Under the pieces are notes generated by a model. That model ran no database searches, was not told where the DNA came from, and was given only the letters and a program-made list of their open reading frames with translations. This document shows positions 5,770-13,754 of a DNA stretch of 21,318 bases, piece after piece. Source of the stretch: a virus. Location of the stretch: IMG/VR virus record IMGVR_UViG_3300013131_002271, positions 1-21,318 of that record, one strand, 5' to 3'. Both the position numbers and the translations under genes were made by a program. Numbering within the stretch: the stretch's first letter is position 1; every line of letters starts with the position of its first letter.

Positions 5770-6300
5770 ATGGCCTACACAATCCGAAAGTCCGTCGTGG
5801 GCAATCAGTTCGGGCTGAATTCCACGGGCGCCTTGGTCGACAAGAACGGCTACGGCGCGTTGATGAAAAACTCGACGGGCGCCATCCAGAGTTCATCCTC
5901 GGCGCTGTCGTTCGCCGGCACACTGGTGGTCGACGAAGCGTTCAGCCCCAAATTCGAGGTTGCCTCCTCGTCCGGCGCGACGGTTTCCGCCTACGGCATT
6001 ACCATCATCAGTTCGGGAACAGCGGCCGCCCTCAACCTCGTCATGGCGGACCCGTCCACGGTGCCGAGCCTCAAGCATGTCTTCGCCGGGGCGTGCAGCG
6101 CGACCACGGTGCTGCTCAAGACGACCTCGACGGTGACGGTGTTCATGAGCACCCAGGATGTCGGCGCTACTGGGCTTCAGTTCGAGGTTGCCGGTGGAGT
6201 CATGGGCGAGAGTGTCGTTCTTCATGGGATCACGGTCGCCTCGGGATCGCCGCGCTGGGCCGTGCTCTATCGCACGGGAGGGGTGACGCTGGTAACGTGA
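5770..6300 (+). CDS. Ser/Thr/Ala-rich probable virion protein, 176 aa
   Basis: Unrecognised protein with beta-rich, low-charge, Ser/Thr/Ala/Val/Gly-rich sequence. After a start M-A-Y-T-I-R-K it contains short runs such as S-S-S-S and T-T-S-T-V-T-V, with no signal peptide or membrane helix. Such composition is typical of phage decoration, fibre or receptor-binding beta proteins. AAGGAG at 5758-5763 lies seven bases before the ATG, one of the clearer Shine-Dalgarno sites in this cluster, suggesting high expression as expected for a structural part. Its stop overlaps the methyltransferase start (TGATG). It is the second Ser/Thr-rich protein interleaved with the glycan genes and another candidate acceptor; this is inference. 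Confidence 0.7.
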   Translation: MAYTIRKSVVGNQFGLNSTGALVDKNGYGALMKNSTGAIQSSSSALSFAGTLVVDEAFSPKFEVASSSGATVSAYGITIISSGTAAALNLVMADPSTVPSLKHVFAGACSATTVLLKTTSTVTVFMSTQDVGATGLQFEVAGGVMGESVVLHGITVASGSPRWAVLYRTGGVTLVT

Positions 6301-7019
6301 TGGAAGCAGTTGACTGGACGAATGATCCTCGGCCGGACGGCTATGATCCGGCCGAGGAGATTCCCGGCGGCCGGCGTCATAGGCTGCATTTCCCGGCGAA
6401 ACCGGGCAAACATTCATTCGACAGGCTTTCCGACGAGGACAGGGCGAATATCGCCAAATTGGCGAAAGGGCGTAAATCGGTCATCGAGATCGGGACATTC
6501 ATCGGGGGGTCCGCCGAGATCATCCTTGAGAACATGGACCCCGAGGGAAGGCTGGTATGCGTCGACACGTTTCGCGGGACGCCAGCCAACGAGACCAAGG
6601 CCATCCCTCGGGAAATCATGCTTTGCTATGCGCTTCAACGATTGGAGCCGCATGAGCATAGGCTGACCGTGATCGTCGGGAAAAGCCTGGACGCCGCGGC
6701 GTGTTTCAAGGACGGCATCGCCGACATGATCTTTCTGGATGCCGACCACAGATACAGCGCCGTGACGGCGGACATCGGGGCGTGGTTCCCCAAGCTGATG
6801 CCGGGCGGTGTTTTTTGCGGCCATGATTTCTACAAATGGGCTATCAATCGGGAATTGCCGCCTGGGGAACTTGAACTTGACCGGCAATCGGAACCGGAGA
6901 CGGTAATCCATTGGGGCGTGACGATGGGTGTCTACGAGGCATTCGAGAAAAGCACGCTGCACGGTGGAACCAGTTGTTCAATCTGGAGCGCGGAGCAGGC
7001 ATGGCGAAGAAAGCCGTAA
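6300..7019 (+). CDS. Class I SAM methyltransferase (Methyltransf_24-like)
   Basis: About 239 aa. SAM-binding motif I is V-I-E-I-G-T-F-I-G-G-S at 61-71, followed by the acidic strand V-C-V-D-T (86-90), the motif M-I-F-L-D-A-D-H-R-Y (143-152), typical of the Methyltransf_24/CmcI-like group, and L-M-P-G-G-V-F-C-G-H-D-F (166-177). Members of this group often methylate sugars or small molecules in glycan and antibiotic clusters. The start at 6300 follows from the 1-base overlap with the preceding stop (TGATG); upstream extension would only overlap that gene. Given the neighbours, O- or N-methylation of the glycan made by this cluster is the simplest idea, but the substrate is unknown. Confidence 0.82.
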   Translation: MEAVDWTNDPRPDGYDPAEEIPGGRRHRLHFPAKPGKHSFDRLSDEDRANIAKLAKGRKSVIEIGTFIGGSAEIILENMDPEGRLVCVDTFRGTPANETKAIPREIMLCYALQRLEPHEHRLTVIVGKSLDAAACFKDGIADMIFLDADHRYSAVTADIGAWFPKLMPGGVFCGHDFYKWAINRELPPGELELDRQSEPETVIHWGVTMGVYEAFEKSTLHGGTSCSIWSAEQAWRRKP

Positions 7020-7921
7020 AACCTATTGATGTTGTCAGGCCCGAGAAAAAGATCGCCATTTACGGAACAACCCCATCGCGCATGGAAGGCCCGATCGGGA
7101 AGCCGGATTGGAAGCACTGGACCATCGGGCCGGGCGGCAAGGATGTGCATCATTGGGACCGTCTTTTCGAGATGCACAACGTCTGGCCGGAGGATTTCAA
7201 GGGCTATCTCAACGACCTTTCCTTGGTGAAGCCGCCGCAGGAGGTGTTCACGTTCCGGCCAATGAAGGAGGCCATTCGGGACTGGGCCAAGGAACATAAC
7301 AAGGATCAGGAAACCTTCGCCAAGGAGATTACTGGCGATTGGGCGGCGAACGTCGTTTTCCCGCGCCGTGTCATTGAGGAAATGTTTCCCCGCAGGATGT
7401 GGTTTTCGTCCTCGATTTCTTGGCTGATTGCCTTGGCGATTTACGAGGGTGCCACGGATATCGGGCTGTGGGGCATCGATCTTGAGTCGGGCGAGGAATA
7501 TATTTCACAGTTCGTTGGTTGCGCCCATCTTCTCGACGTGGCGCGGCTCATGGGGGTCAATATCCACCTTCCGGCCGGATGCGGGCTTCTGAGAGACCCT
7601 AATCCCTATCCTGACCGGTACGAGACGCAATTCGCCCTCGAAACAGAGCGCAAGGTCAAGTATCTCCAACGATGCATCCGTGATCAGGAAGCCGAGTTGG
7701 AAGCGACGCGCTCCAATGCCTTGCGTGTCGAGGGGCGCCTTCTTGCCATGCGGGAATTGAGTTGCCCGACGGAGGCGATGAAGCCGCGCGAGGAAGAGTT
7801 GATGCGGATGAATGCCAACATCGCGCAGTTGGCGGCCAACGTCAACACACTGCACGGCGAACTCGGCAGCACGCAGCACTGGCGGCAAAGGTTCGTGATC
7901 GGGCTGTTGGACCCCTGCTAG
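7001..7921 (+). CDS. DUF115/MptE-like phage protein with coiled-coil tail
   Basis: A 306-aa protein of the type often found beside phage terminases. The N-terminal half has a Rossmann-like start (K-I-A-I-Y-G-T-T-P, 17-25) and the segment S-S-S-I-S-W-L-I-A-L-A-I-Y-E-G-A-T-D-I-G-L-W-G-I-D-L (136-161), which matches the pattern of DUF115/MptE-like and sialyltransferase-like folds. From about 210 to 290 the sequence is heptad-like and highly charged (E-T-E-R-K-V-K-Y-L, then L-x-x-x-A-N-V-N-T-L), predicted coiled coil. ATG 7001 has CGGAGC just upstream; a longer in-frame start at 6911 lies deep in the methyltransferase gene. The stop TAG is directly followed, in the same frame, by the ATG of the terminase gene. 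Function unknown; a role in glycan transfer or capsid-linked packaging is speculative. Confidence 0.65.
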   Translation: MAKKAVKPIDVVRPEKKIAIYGTTPSRMEGPIGKPDWKHWTIGPGGKDVHHWDRLFEMHNVWPEDFKGYLNDLSLVKPPQEVFTFRPMKEAIRDWAKEHNKDQETFAKEITGDWAANVVFPRRVIEEMFPRRMWFSSSISWLIALAIYEGATDIGLWGIDLESGEEYISQFVGCAHLLDVARLMGVNIHLPAGCGLLRDPNPYPDRYETQFALETERKVKYLQRCIRDQEAELEATRSNALRVEGRLLAMRELSCPTEAMKPREEELMRMNANIAQLAANVNTLHGELGSTQHWRQRFVIGLLDPC

Positions 7922-10600
7922 ATGGATCAGATAGCCGAAATCCTTGCGCGCTTGAAGGGCTTGAGCGCGAAGGACCGGAACGACCTCAAGAAACAGATCG
8001 TCGATGCCACACTGGCTCGGAAGTGGATTGCCAATCCCGGCCCCCAAACCGATGCGGTATTTTGCGCCGCAGATATTCTACTTTACGGCGGCTCTGGGGG
8101 CGCTGGGAAGGGGTTCAAGTCGGCCGAGCCGGTTCTTACGCCGTTCGGATGGCGCAAGATAGGGGATATCAAGATCGGTGATCGGTTGTGTGCGACCGAT
8201 GGCACGACGACGCGAGTGATCGGCGTTTATCGCCGTGGCGTCCAGCCGATGTATCGGCTCTCGTTTGCTGACCGAACCAGCATTGAATGCGATGGCGATC
8301 ATATTTGGCTGGCGTGGAATACGCAGCGCAGCCGTAAAATCGGCAATGCCAGAACCAACGGATGCCAAGCGGCCCAGAAATGGACGACGCGGCAAATCCA
8401 TGAACACTACGGGGCCGGAAAAGAGCGATTGGCAATACCGCTGATTTCCAAGCCGGTGTGCTTCAATGTGGCCGGGAATCTCGTTGGACCCGGGGAGTAC
8501 AGGAAAAGGAATTTCAGCCCCTATGCGCTCGGCGTTCTCTTGGGGGATGGGTATCTTGGCGAGAGGGGAGTGAAATTCTCGTCGGCGGACAGTTACATCA
8601 TTGACCGGGTGGAAAAGGAACTTGGTGTCGAGTTGTCGCGTTACCAGACCAGAAGCGTGGCGTTCGATGTTCGAATCCCCAATCATGCCGCCATACCGTT
8701 TCTGACGGAAGTCGGCCTGATCGGGACGCATAGCGACACGAAGTTCATCCCACGCACATACCTTCTGGCGTCCGAGGATGAGCGGTGGTCCCTTTTGCAG
8801 GGGTTGCTTGATACCGATGGCACGGCTGACAAACGGGGCGGGATTTACTTCTGTTCGACCTCCGAACGATTATCCAACGATGTTGCCCACTTGGCTCGCT
8901 CTCTTGGCGCGATTTGCACGGTTTCATCCAAACTGCCGACGTTCACATACAATGGGCAAAAACGCACCGGGAAACGTTCGTTCAATATCAGGATAAAATT
9001 CGAGAACGGCGAACGGGCGTTTGGTCTGCCCAGGAAGAAGGAACGGGTTGCGGCCGTGGTTCCGCAATTCATGGGGAAGTCCATTGTTTCTATTGAAAAG
9101 ATCGAGGATGCCGAAACGATCTGCATCGCGGTTTCCCATCCGAACAATCTTTATATTGTTCACGATTTCATCGTTACCCATAACACGGACCTGTTGGCTG
9201 GATTGGCTCTTACCGAACACAAAAGATCGGCATTGTTTCGCAGGCAGTACACCGACTTGGGCGCGCTTATCGAGCGCGTTCTGACACTCAATGGGACCAG
9301 GAAGGGGTTCAACGGACAACCGCCGGCGAGCCTGAAGACACCGGATGGCCGGTTGATCGAATTCGGCGCCGCCGGTAGCATGGAACAGGTCCAGACGTGG
9401 CAGGGCCAGCCGCACGATTTTCGCGGGATGGACGAAGCCTGCCAGATGATCGAGGCTGTGGTCCGCTTTCTATTGGGCTGGGTTCGCAACGCCGCCGACA
9501 TGCTGGGCGCCGATACGGGGCAACGGTGCCGGGCGGTACTGGCGACCAACCCGCCGCTTTCGGCTGAGGGCGAATGGGTCATCGGCATGTTCCGGCCGTG
9601 GCTTGACTTGACCCATCAGAATCCGGCCCGCTTCGGGGAATTGCGATGGTTCGTCGTCGACCCTGATGGCAGGGACATGGAAGTCGACGGCCCGGATGAC
9701 GTAAAAGAATGGCCGACGCGGGAAGGGGTGCCGAGCGTTCACCGGCCGCAGTCCAGGACGTTCATCCCCGGCAAGCTGTCGGATAACCCGTTTCTGGTTA
9801 ATACGGGTTATCAAGCGACATTGGATTCGTTCCCGGAGCCGATGCGTTCCGCGATCCGGGACGGCAATTTCATGATCGCCCGCGAGGATTCGGAATGGCA
9901 GGTCATTCCGTCGCGGTGGATCATTGATGCGCAGAACCGATGGCAGTCCGTGCCGCCACATGTGCCGATGTGTTCCATCGGGGTCGATGTGGCGAGGGGC
10001 GGATCGAACCAGACCGTTCTTTCTCCACGGTTCGATACGTGGTTCGCGGAATTGATCGTCAAGGGCGGCAAGGAGACGCCGACCGGCTCCGACGTGGCGG
10101 CGCTGGTGTTCAAGAACAGAAAGGATCAGGCCGAAGTCGTCATCGACATGGGGGGTGGTTACGGCGGCTCCCCATATGATCACCTGAAGGCCAACGGAAT
10201 CCCGGTGACTGGGTTCAACGGCGCCGATGCATCGAACGCCAGGACGAAGGACCGGAAGCTCGGGTTCTACAACAAGCGGGCGGAAATCTATTGGCGGTTC
10301 CGGGAAGCCCTGGACCCCGACCAGCCCGGCGGGTCGCCGATTATGTTGCCGCCGGATTCCGGGCTGTTGGGGGATTTGGCGGCACCGCATTACGAAGTGA
10401 CGCCCAGAGGTATTTTGGTCGAGGACAAGAAGAAGATCATCAAGCGACTGGGCCGATCCACGGACAAGGGCGATGCGGTGGTCATGGCCTGGAGTTGCGG
10501 CCCGTCGTACCTCAGCCACGGCTCGGATTGGAAAGAACAGATCAAGAGGAAGTTCTTTCCGAAAGTCAATCGTGGGCATGATGCCCAGCGACGGCATTGA
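7922..10600 (+). CDS. terL: Terminase large subunit precursor with intein
   Basis: ATP-driven DNA-packaging motor and headful or site nuclease. The 892-aa precursor contains a 358-residue intein; the spliced protein would be 534 aa, normal for the family. ATPase: Walker A G-x-x-x-x-G-K/T is formed only after splicing, from G-A-G-K (60-63) and T422; Walker B-type F-R-G-M-D-E with D504/E505; coupling motif A-T-N-P-P at 541-545. RuvC/RNase H-like nuclease: D689 (I-G-V-D-V-A), D742 (V-V-I-D-M-G-G-G) and D851 (G-D-A-V-V-M-A). The ATG abuts the TAG of the preceding gene in the same frame and has no clear Shine-Dalgarno, so termination-reinitiation is likely. All catalytic residues are present, so packaging activity should depend on splicing. 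Confidence 0.9.
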   Translation: MDQIAEILARLKGLSAKDRNDLKKQIVDATLARKWIANPGPQTDAVFCAADILLYGGSGGAGKGFKSAEPVLTPFGWRKIGDIKIGDRLCATDGTTTRVIGVYRRGVQPMYRLSFADRTSIECDGDHIWLAWNTQRSRKIGNARTNGCQAAQKWTTRQIHEHYGAGKERLAIPLISKPVCFNVAGNLVGPGEYRKRNFSPYALGVLLGDGYLGERGVKFSSADSYIIDRVEKELGVELSRYQTRSVAFDVRIPNHAAIPFLTEVGLIGTHSDTKFIPRTYLLASEDERWSLLQGLLDTDGTADKRGGIYFCSTSERLSNDVAHLARSLGAICTVSSKLPTFTYNGQKRTGKRSFNIRIKFENGERAFGLPRKKERVAAVVPQFMGKSIVSIEKIEDAETICIAVSHPNNLYIVHDFIVTHNTDLLAGLALTEHKRSALFRRQYTDLGALIERVLTLNGTRKGFNGQPPASLKTPDGRLIEFGAAGSMEQVQTWQGQPHDFRGMDEACQMIEAVVRFLLGWVRNAADMLGADTGQRCRAVLATNPPLSAEGEWVIGMFRPWLDLTHQNPARFGELRWFVVDPDGRDMEVDGPDDVKEWPTREGVPSVHRPQSRTFIPGKLSDNPFLVNTGYQATLDSFPEPMRSAIRDGNFMIAREDSEWQVIPSRWIIDAQNRWQSVPPHVPMCSIGVDVARGGSNQTVLSPRFDTWFAELIVKGGKETPTGSDVAALVFKNRKDQAEVVIDMGGGYGGSPYDHLKANGIPVTGFNGADASNARTKDRKLGFYNKRAEIYWRFREALDPDQPGGSPIMLPPDSGLLGDLAAPHYEVTPRGILVEDKKKIIKRLGRSTDKGDAVVMAWSCGPSYLSHGSDWKEQIKRKFFPKVNRGHDAQRRH
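8111..9184 (+). mobile_element. Class 3 intein with LAGLIDADG endonuclease, in terL Walker A
   Basis: In-frame 358-residue insertion between K63 and T422 of the precursor, splitting Walker A as GK/T. It has no Cys or Ser at its first position (it begins G-F-K-S-A-E-P-V). It ends T-H-N followed by Thr. The class 3 Trp-Cys-Thr triplet is in place: W66 two residues after the block B His64 (D-H-I-W), C338 at block F position 4 (E-T-I-C-I-A-V), and T356 before H357-N358. Class 3 inteins start splicing from the block F Cys instead of residue 1. The central domain has both endonuclease motifs, L-G-V-L-L-G-D-G (140-147) and L-Q-G-L-L-D-T-D-G (229-237), with their acidic residues, so homing activity is probably intact. 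The +1 residue Thr is a suitable second nucleophile. Confidence 0.9.
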
Positions 10601-10612
10601 AAGGAAATCATC

Positions 10613-10819
10613 ATGACTGGGTTGTTCAGCGCGCCGAAAATTCCGTCCCCACCCGTCATCGAGACGCCGCCGCCCCCGGAGCCGGAAGTCATGCCGGACC
10701 CGGAGGATGCGCTTTTGAAGCAGCGTAAGCGCCAGGAAGCGTCGAAGGCCACGCAGCGATCGGGACGGATGTCCACCATTCTTTCCGATGCTGGCGGCTC
10801 CGACAAACTGGGCGCTTGA
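10613..10819 (+). CDS. Small Pro-rich conserved phage protein, 68 aa
   Basis: Pattern seen in many podovirus genomes between terminase and portal: M-x-G-L-F-S-A-P-K-I-P, a Pro-rich stretch (about 11-30), a short basic helix (L-L-K-Q-R-K-R-Q-E-A) and a C-terminal G-R-x-S-T-I-L-S motif. The ATG at 10613 follows AAAGGAAA after the terL stop. The function of this family is not known to me. Its constant position suggests a small part in portal or head assembly. A gap of about 29 bases with the portal gene's strong AGGAGG follows. Confidence 0.75.
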   Translation: MTGLFSAPKIPSPPVIETPPPPEPEVMPDPEDALLKQRKRQEASKATQRSGRMSTILSDAGGSDKLGA

Positions 10820-10848
10820 TGAAAAACGGCTTACGTTAGGAGGTTGCC

Positions 10849-12516
10849 ATGGATTCGCGGGTCAAGGACTTGCTGGATGCCGGTGACCGTCTGTTCGACC
10901 GTCCGACGCTGATGAATTTCTGGCAGGAAGTCGCCTTGAACTTCTTCCCGGAAATGGCGGATTTCACGTCGAAAATAAGCATCAGCGATCGGATCGCGGA
11001 CAATCTGACGACTTCCTATCCGGTCCTGGCCCGCCGTTCGCTTGGTGACGCCCTTTCCGCGTTGCTCCGTCCGGTATCGCTCGATTCCCCGTCGCCGGGG
11101 GTGTGGTTCTCGATTGCCGTGCCCGGCGTTGATGATGTGCAATCGCTGAAATGGCTGAAGTGGGCGACCGGCGTGCAGCGGCGCGCGATGTACGACCGCA
11201 AGGCGCGGTTCGTGCGGGCGACCAAGGAAGGCGATCACTCGTTCGTATCGTTCGGGCAGGCTCCGCTTTCGCTCGAATTGAGCCGGGATGGTAGCCGCCT
11301 TCTCTATCGTTGTCATCATCTGAAGGATGTTGCCTGGGAGCAGGACGCGGAAGGCGATTTCAACCACGTCCAGAGGAAGTGGCATCCCACGGCCACGCAA
11401 TTGATGGCGACGTTTGGCGACAAGGTTTCAGCGAAGGTCAAGGATTTGGCGAAGAAGGAGCCCGGCAAGACGGTGAAATGCCGTCATATCGTGATTGCGG
11501 CCGATGAATACGAACGGCGCGGCGCGGCCGGAAAGAAGTTCAGAACGCCGTGGGTTTCCGTTTGGGTCGACGAGGAAAACGAGGCCGTTCTGGAGGAAGT
11601 CGGTTCCTGGTCGCGCACCTACATCATTCCGCAGTTCGTGACCGTTCCGGGTTCGCAGTACGCGATTTCCCCGGCCGTCGTCGCCGCGATGCCGGATGGT
11701 CGCCTGATCCAGGCGATGACGTTGACCATTCTTGAGGCGGCTGAGAAAAACGCCGACCCGCCGATGGTCGCCACGCAGGAAGTCGTACGTTCGGATATCA
11801 ACCTGTTCTCCGGCGGTATCACATGGGTTGACCGGGAATACGATGAGAAGACGGGCGAAGCCTTGCGGCCCCTGGTCAATCCGAAGAGCGGCGAAGGCAT
11901 GGCGACGGCGTTCAATCTGCGCAACGACACCCGCGATCAGATCGCCAAGGCATTTTTTCTGGATTCGCTTTCGCTTCCTCCGGCGAACGTCAAGGAAATG
12001 ACGGCCTTCGAGGTCGGGACGCGGATTTCCGAATGGATTCGCCGGGCCATGCCGATCTTCGAGCCGATGGAGTTCGAGTACAACGGCGCCCTGTGCGAGG
12101 AAACGTTCGATCTTCTGATGCGGAACGGCGCGTTCGGCTCGCGCCGGGACATCCCGGAGGCTCTGAAGGGCAAGGATATCCAGTTCAAGTTTGAAAGCCC
12201 GTTGCACGAATCCAGCGAGCGCCGCAAGGGACAGCGGTTCATCGAGGCGCAGCAGATTTTGGCTCAGGCCGCGACGATGGATCAGAGCGTCATCGCCAAG
12301 CTCGATGTCGGCAAGGCGATGGATGATATCCTGAAATCCTACGGTACAGTCGATTGGATGCGCGATCAGGGCGAGATCGATGCCATGAATGCTGCGAGTG
12401 CTCAACAGGCGCAGGCGGCGAACATGATGGCCGGGGTTGGTGGCATGGCGGAAATCGCAAAGAACGTCGGGAGCGCGGTGAAGGACTTTGCCGGCGCGCG
12501 GGGAATGAATGGCTAG
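10849..12516 (+). CDS. Portal (head-to-tail connector) protein, T7 gp8-like
   Basis: 555-aa portal that would form the dodecameric ring at the capsid vertex through which DNA passes. Length and sequence character match the podoviral head-tail connecting protein family. The N-terminus (R-x-F-W-Q-E-V-A-L-N-F-F-P-E type segment, about 21-36) leads into a helical clip and stem region. The C-terminal part after about 500 is Ala/Gln-rich and helical, as in barrel domains. The strong AGGAGG (10838-10843), five bases before the ATG, sets the start. The stop overlaps the following gene by eight bases. The position after terminase and before scaffold agrees with the T7 gene 8 order. Confidence 0.85.
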   Translation: MDSRVKDLLDAGDRLFDRPTLMNFWQEVALNFFPEMADFTSKISISDRIADNLTTSYPVLARRSLGDALSALLRPVSLDSPSPGVWFSIAVPGVDDVQSLKWLKWATGVQRRAMYDRKARFVRATKEGDHSFVSFGQAPLSLELSRDGSRLLYRCHHLKDVAWEQDAEGDFNHVQRKWHPTATQLMATFGDKVSAKVKDLAKKEPGKTVKCRHIVIAADEYERRGAAGKKFRTPWVSVWVDEENEAVLEEVGSWSRTYIIPQFVTVPGSQYAISPAVVAAMPDGRLIQAMTLTILEAAEKNADPPMVATQEVVRSDINLFSGGITWVDREYDEKTGEALRPLVNPKSGEGMATAFNLRNDTRDQIAKAFFLDSLSLPPANVKEMTAFEVGTRISEWIRRAMPIFEPMEFEYNGALCEETFDLLMRNGAFGSRRDIPEALKGKDIQFKFESPLHESSERRKGQRFIEAQQILAQAATMDQSVIAKLDVGKAMDDILKSYGTVDWMRDQGEIDAMNAASAQQAQAANMMAGVGGMAEIAKNVGSAVKDFAGARGMNG

Positions 12517-12817
12517 GACGCCGGGAAGCCTGCCGGCGGCGGGAAGGCCCCCGGCCGGGGCTCCATGGGCACCAGCGAAATACACCGTTGCCCAAGCCGC
12601 CGCGGTTCAGGCGTTGTCGCATGGCACGGCCGACAAGGAACAGCAAATCCGGGCGCTCAAATGGATCGTCGAGGATGTTTGCGGAACCTATGACATGAGC
12701 TACCGGCCGGACAGTACCCGGGATTCCGATTTCGCCGAGGGCAAGCGGTTCGTCGGCAATCAGATCGTGAAAATGACCGTCCTCAACATAGCAAATCTAA
12801 GGAGCGAAAATGGCTGA
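12509..12817 (+). CDS. Bbp19-like small phage protein, 102 aa
   Basis: Short protein with a Pro/Ala-rich leader (about 1-30). The C-terminal half carries A-L-K-W-I-V-x-D-V-C-G, then the acidic/aromatic Y-R-P-D-S-T-R-D-S-D-F and E-G-K-R-F-V-G-N-Q-I-V-K-M, the pattern of the Bbp19-type phage protein family (D-x-x-x-x-F-x-E-G-R-R-x-V-G). That family usually lies between portal and scaffold or capsid genes, and its molecular role is not established. It overlaps the portal gene by 8 bases and the scaffold gene by 8 bases, so translation is probably coupled. Confidence 0.7.
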   Translation: MARTPGSLPAAGRPPAGAPWAPAKYTVAQAAAVQALSHGTADKEQQIRALKWIVEDVCGTYDMSYRPDSTRDSDFAEGKRFVGNQIVKMTVLNIANLRSENG

Positions 12818-13754
12818 AGAAACAACGACGACCGAAACCCCGAAAGGCGCGGAAGTCGCTGCGGAGACCACCAAAACGACCACGGAGACGACGAAACCGA
12901 CCGGCGGGACGCTGGCCGAATCCGTCGATGATGTTCCGGCGAAGGCGCCGCCGACGTGGCCGGACAATTGGCGCGAGTTGGGCGCGTCCGGCGATGAGAA
13001 GGTGCAGAAACTTCTCAACCGGTATTCGTCGCCGCAGGGCGTCATCAAGGCGCTTATTGCTGCGCAGAAGAAGATTTCCTCCGGGGAGATCCCGAAGCCC
13101 AAGCCGGAGGGCGAAGACCCCGAGGCCATGAAGGCATGGCGGGCCGAAAACAACATCCCCGAGAAGCCGGATGATTACTTGTCCGGTATTCCCGATGGTG
13201 TCGTGATCGGCGAAGAGGACAAGGACATTTCCGCCGACTTTCTCAAGGCCATGCACGCGAAGGACGTTCCGGCGGCCATCGTTCACGATGCCCTGTCGTG
13301 GTACATCGGAATCAAGGAAAAGCAGGCCGAACAGCAGAATGAGCGCGACAAGAAGTTCCGGGCCGGGTCCGAGGATGTCCTTCGGGAGGAATGGGGCGAC
13401 GAGTATCGCGGCAATCTGAACGGGATCGTTTCCGTGATAAACCAGTTCGGCGACGACAAGTTGCGGACCCGGATGTTCGCGGCGCGGATGGCGGACGGGA
13501 CGCCCTTGGGGGATGATCCTGATTTCCTGCGGTTCATGGCGAGTGTTTCACGTGAAATCAACCCGCGCGGTACGGTGGTCCCGACCGGCGGCCAGACCGT
13601 GACGCAGGCGATCGAGGCGGAAATCGAGCAGCTTGAGAAGGAGATGGCGGACACCAAGGGCCGGACCTATGACTACTACAAGAATCCGAGGAAGCAGGAG
13701 CGGTATCGGGAGTTGCTTGACCTGCGGGATCGGCACAAGGCGCGGGCAGTTTGA
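12810..13754 (+). CDS. Capsid scaffolding protein (T7 gp9-like)
   Basis: 314-aa highly charged protein with the composition of phage scaffolds: a Thr/Glu-rich acidic N-terminus (1-45), a conserved W-P-D-N-W-R-E-L segment near 50-57, a K-P-D-D-Y near 122-126, long charged helices, and a C-terminal coiled-coil and basic end (about 265-314) expected to bind the capsid shell. It would direct prohead assembly and leave before or during packaging. AAGGAG (12799-12804) lies five bases before the ATG. Its stop overlaps the radical SAM gene start. A near-consensus parS sequence lies in codons around 246-250 and is listed separately. Confidence 0.82.
   Translation: MAEETTTTETPKGAEVAAETTKTTTETTKPTGGTLAESVDDVPAKAPPTWPDNWRELGASGDEKVQKLLNRYSSPQGVIKALIAAQKKISSGEIPKPKPEGEDPEAMKAWRAENNIPEKPDDYLSGIPDGVVIGEEDKDISADFLKAMHAKDVPAAIVHDALSWYIGIKEKQAEQQNERDKKFRAGSEDVLREEWGDEYRGNLNGIVSVINQFGDDKLRTRMFAARMADGTPLGDDPDFLRFMASVSREINPRGTVVPTGGQTVTQAIEAEIEQLEKEMADTKGRTYDYYKNPRKQERYRELLDLRDRHKARAV
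13544..13559. promoter_or_regulatory. parS-like ParB binding site
   Basis: TGTTTCACGTGAAATC matches the conserved bacterial parS TGTTTCACGTGAAACA at 14 of 16 positions, with a perfect 12-bp palindromic core TTTCACGTGAAA (13546-13557). The core has the CACGTG centre of parS and not the CCCGGG centre of Noc sites. It is inside the scaffold gene and encodes S-V-S-R-E-I. The T-C-A serine codon it uses looks uncommon among the mostly TCG/TCC serine codons of neighbouring genes. It may bind host ParB, or be a chance match. Confidence 0.5.

Noticed and set aside
9470-10597. 375-aa minus-strand frame opposite the terminase gene
   Set aside because: It is a mirror frame of a GC-rich gene with no start signal or family features; the + strand has clear terminase motifs.
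7922-10600. Broken or fused terminase pseudogene
   Set aside because: The interrupted Walker A is explained by an in-frame intein with intact splice motifs, and all ATPase and nuclease residues are present in the exteins.
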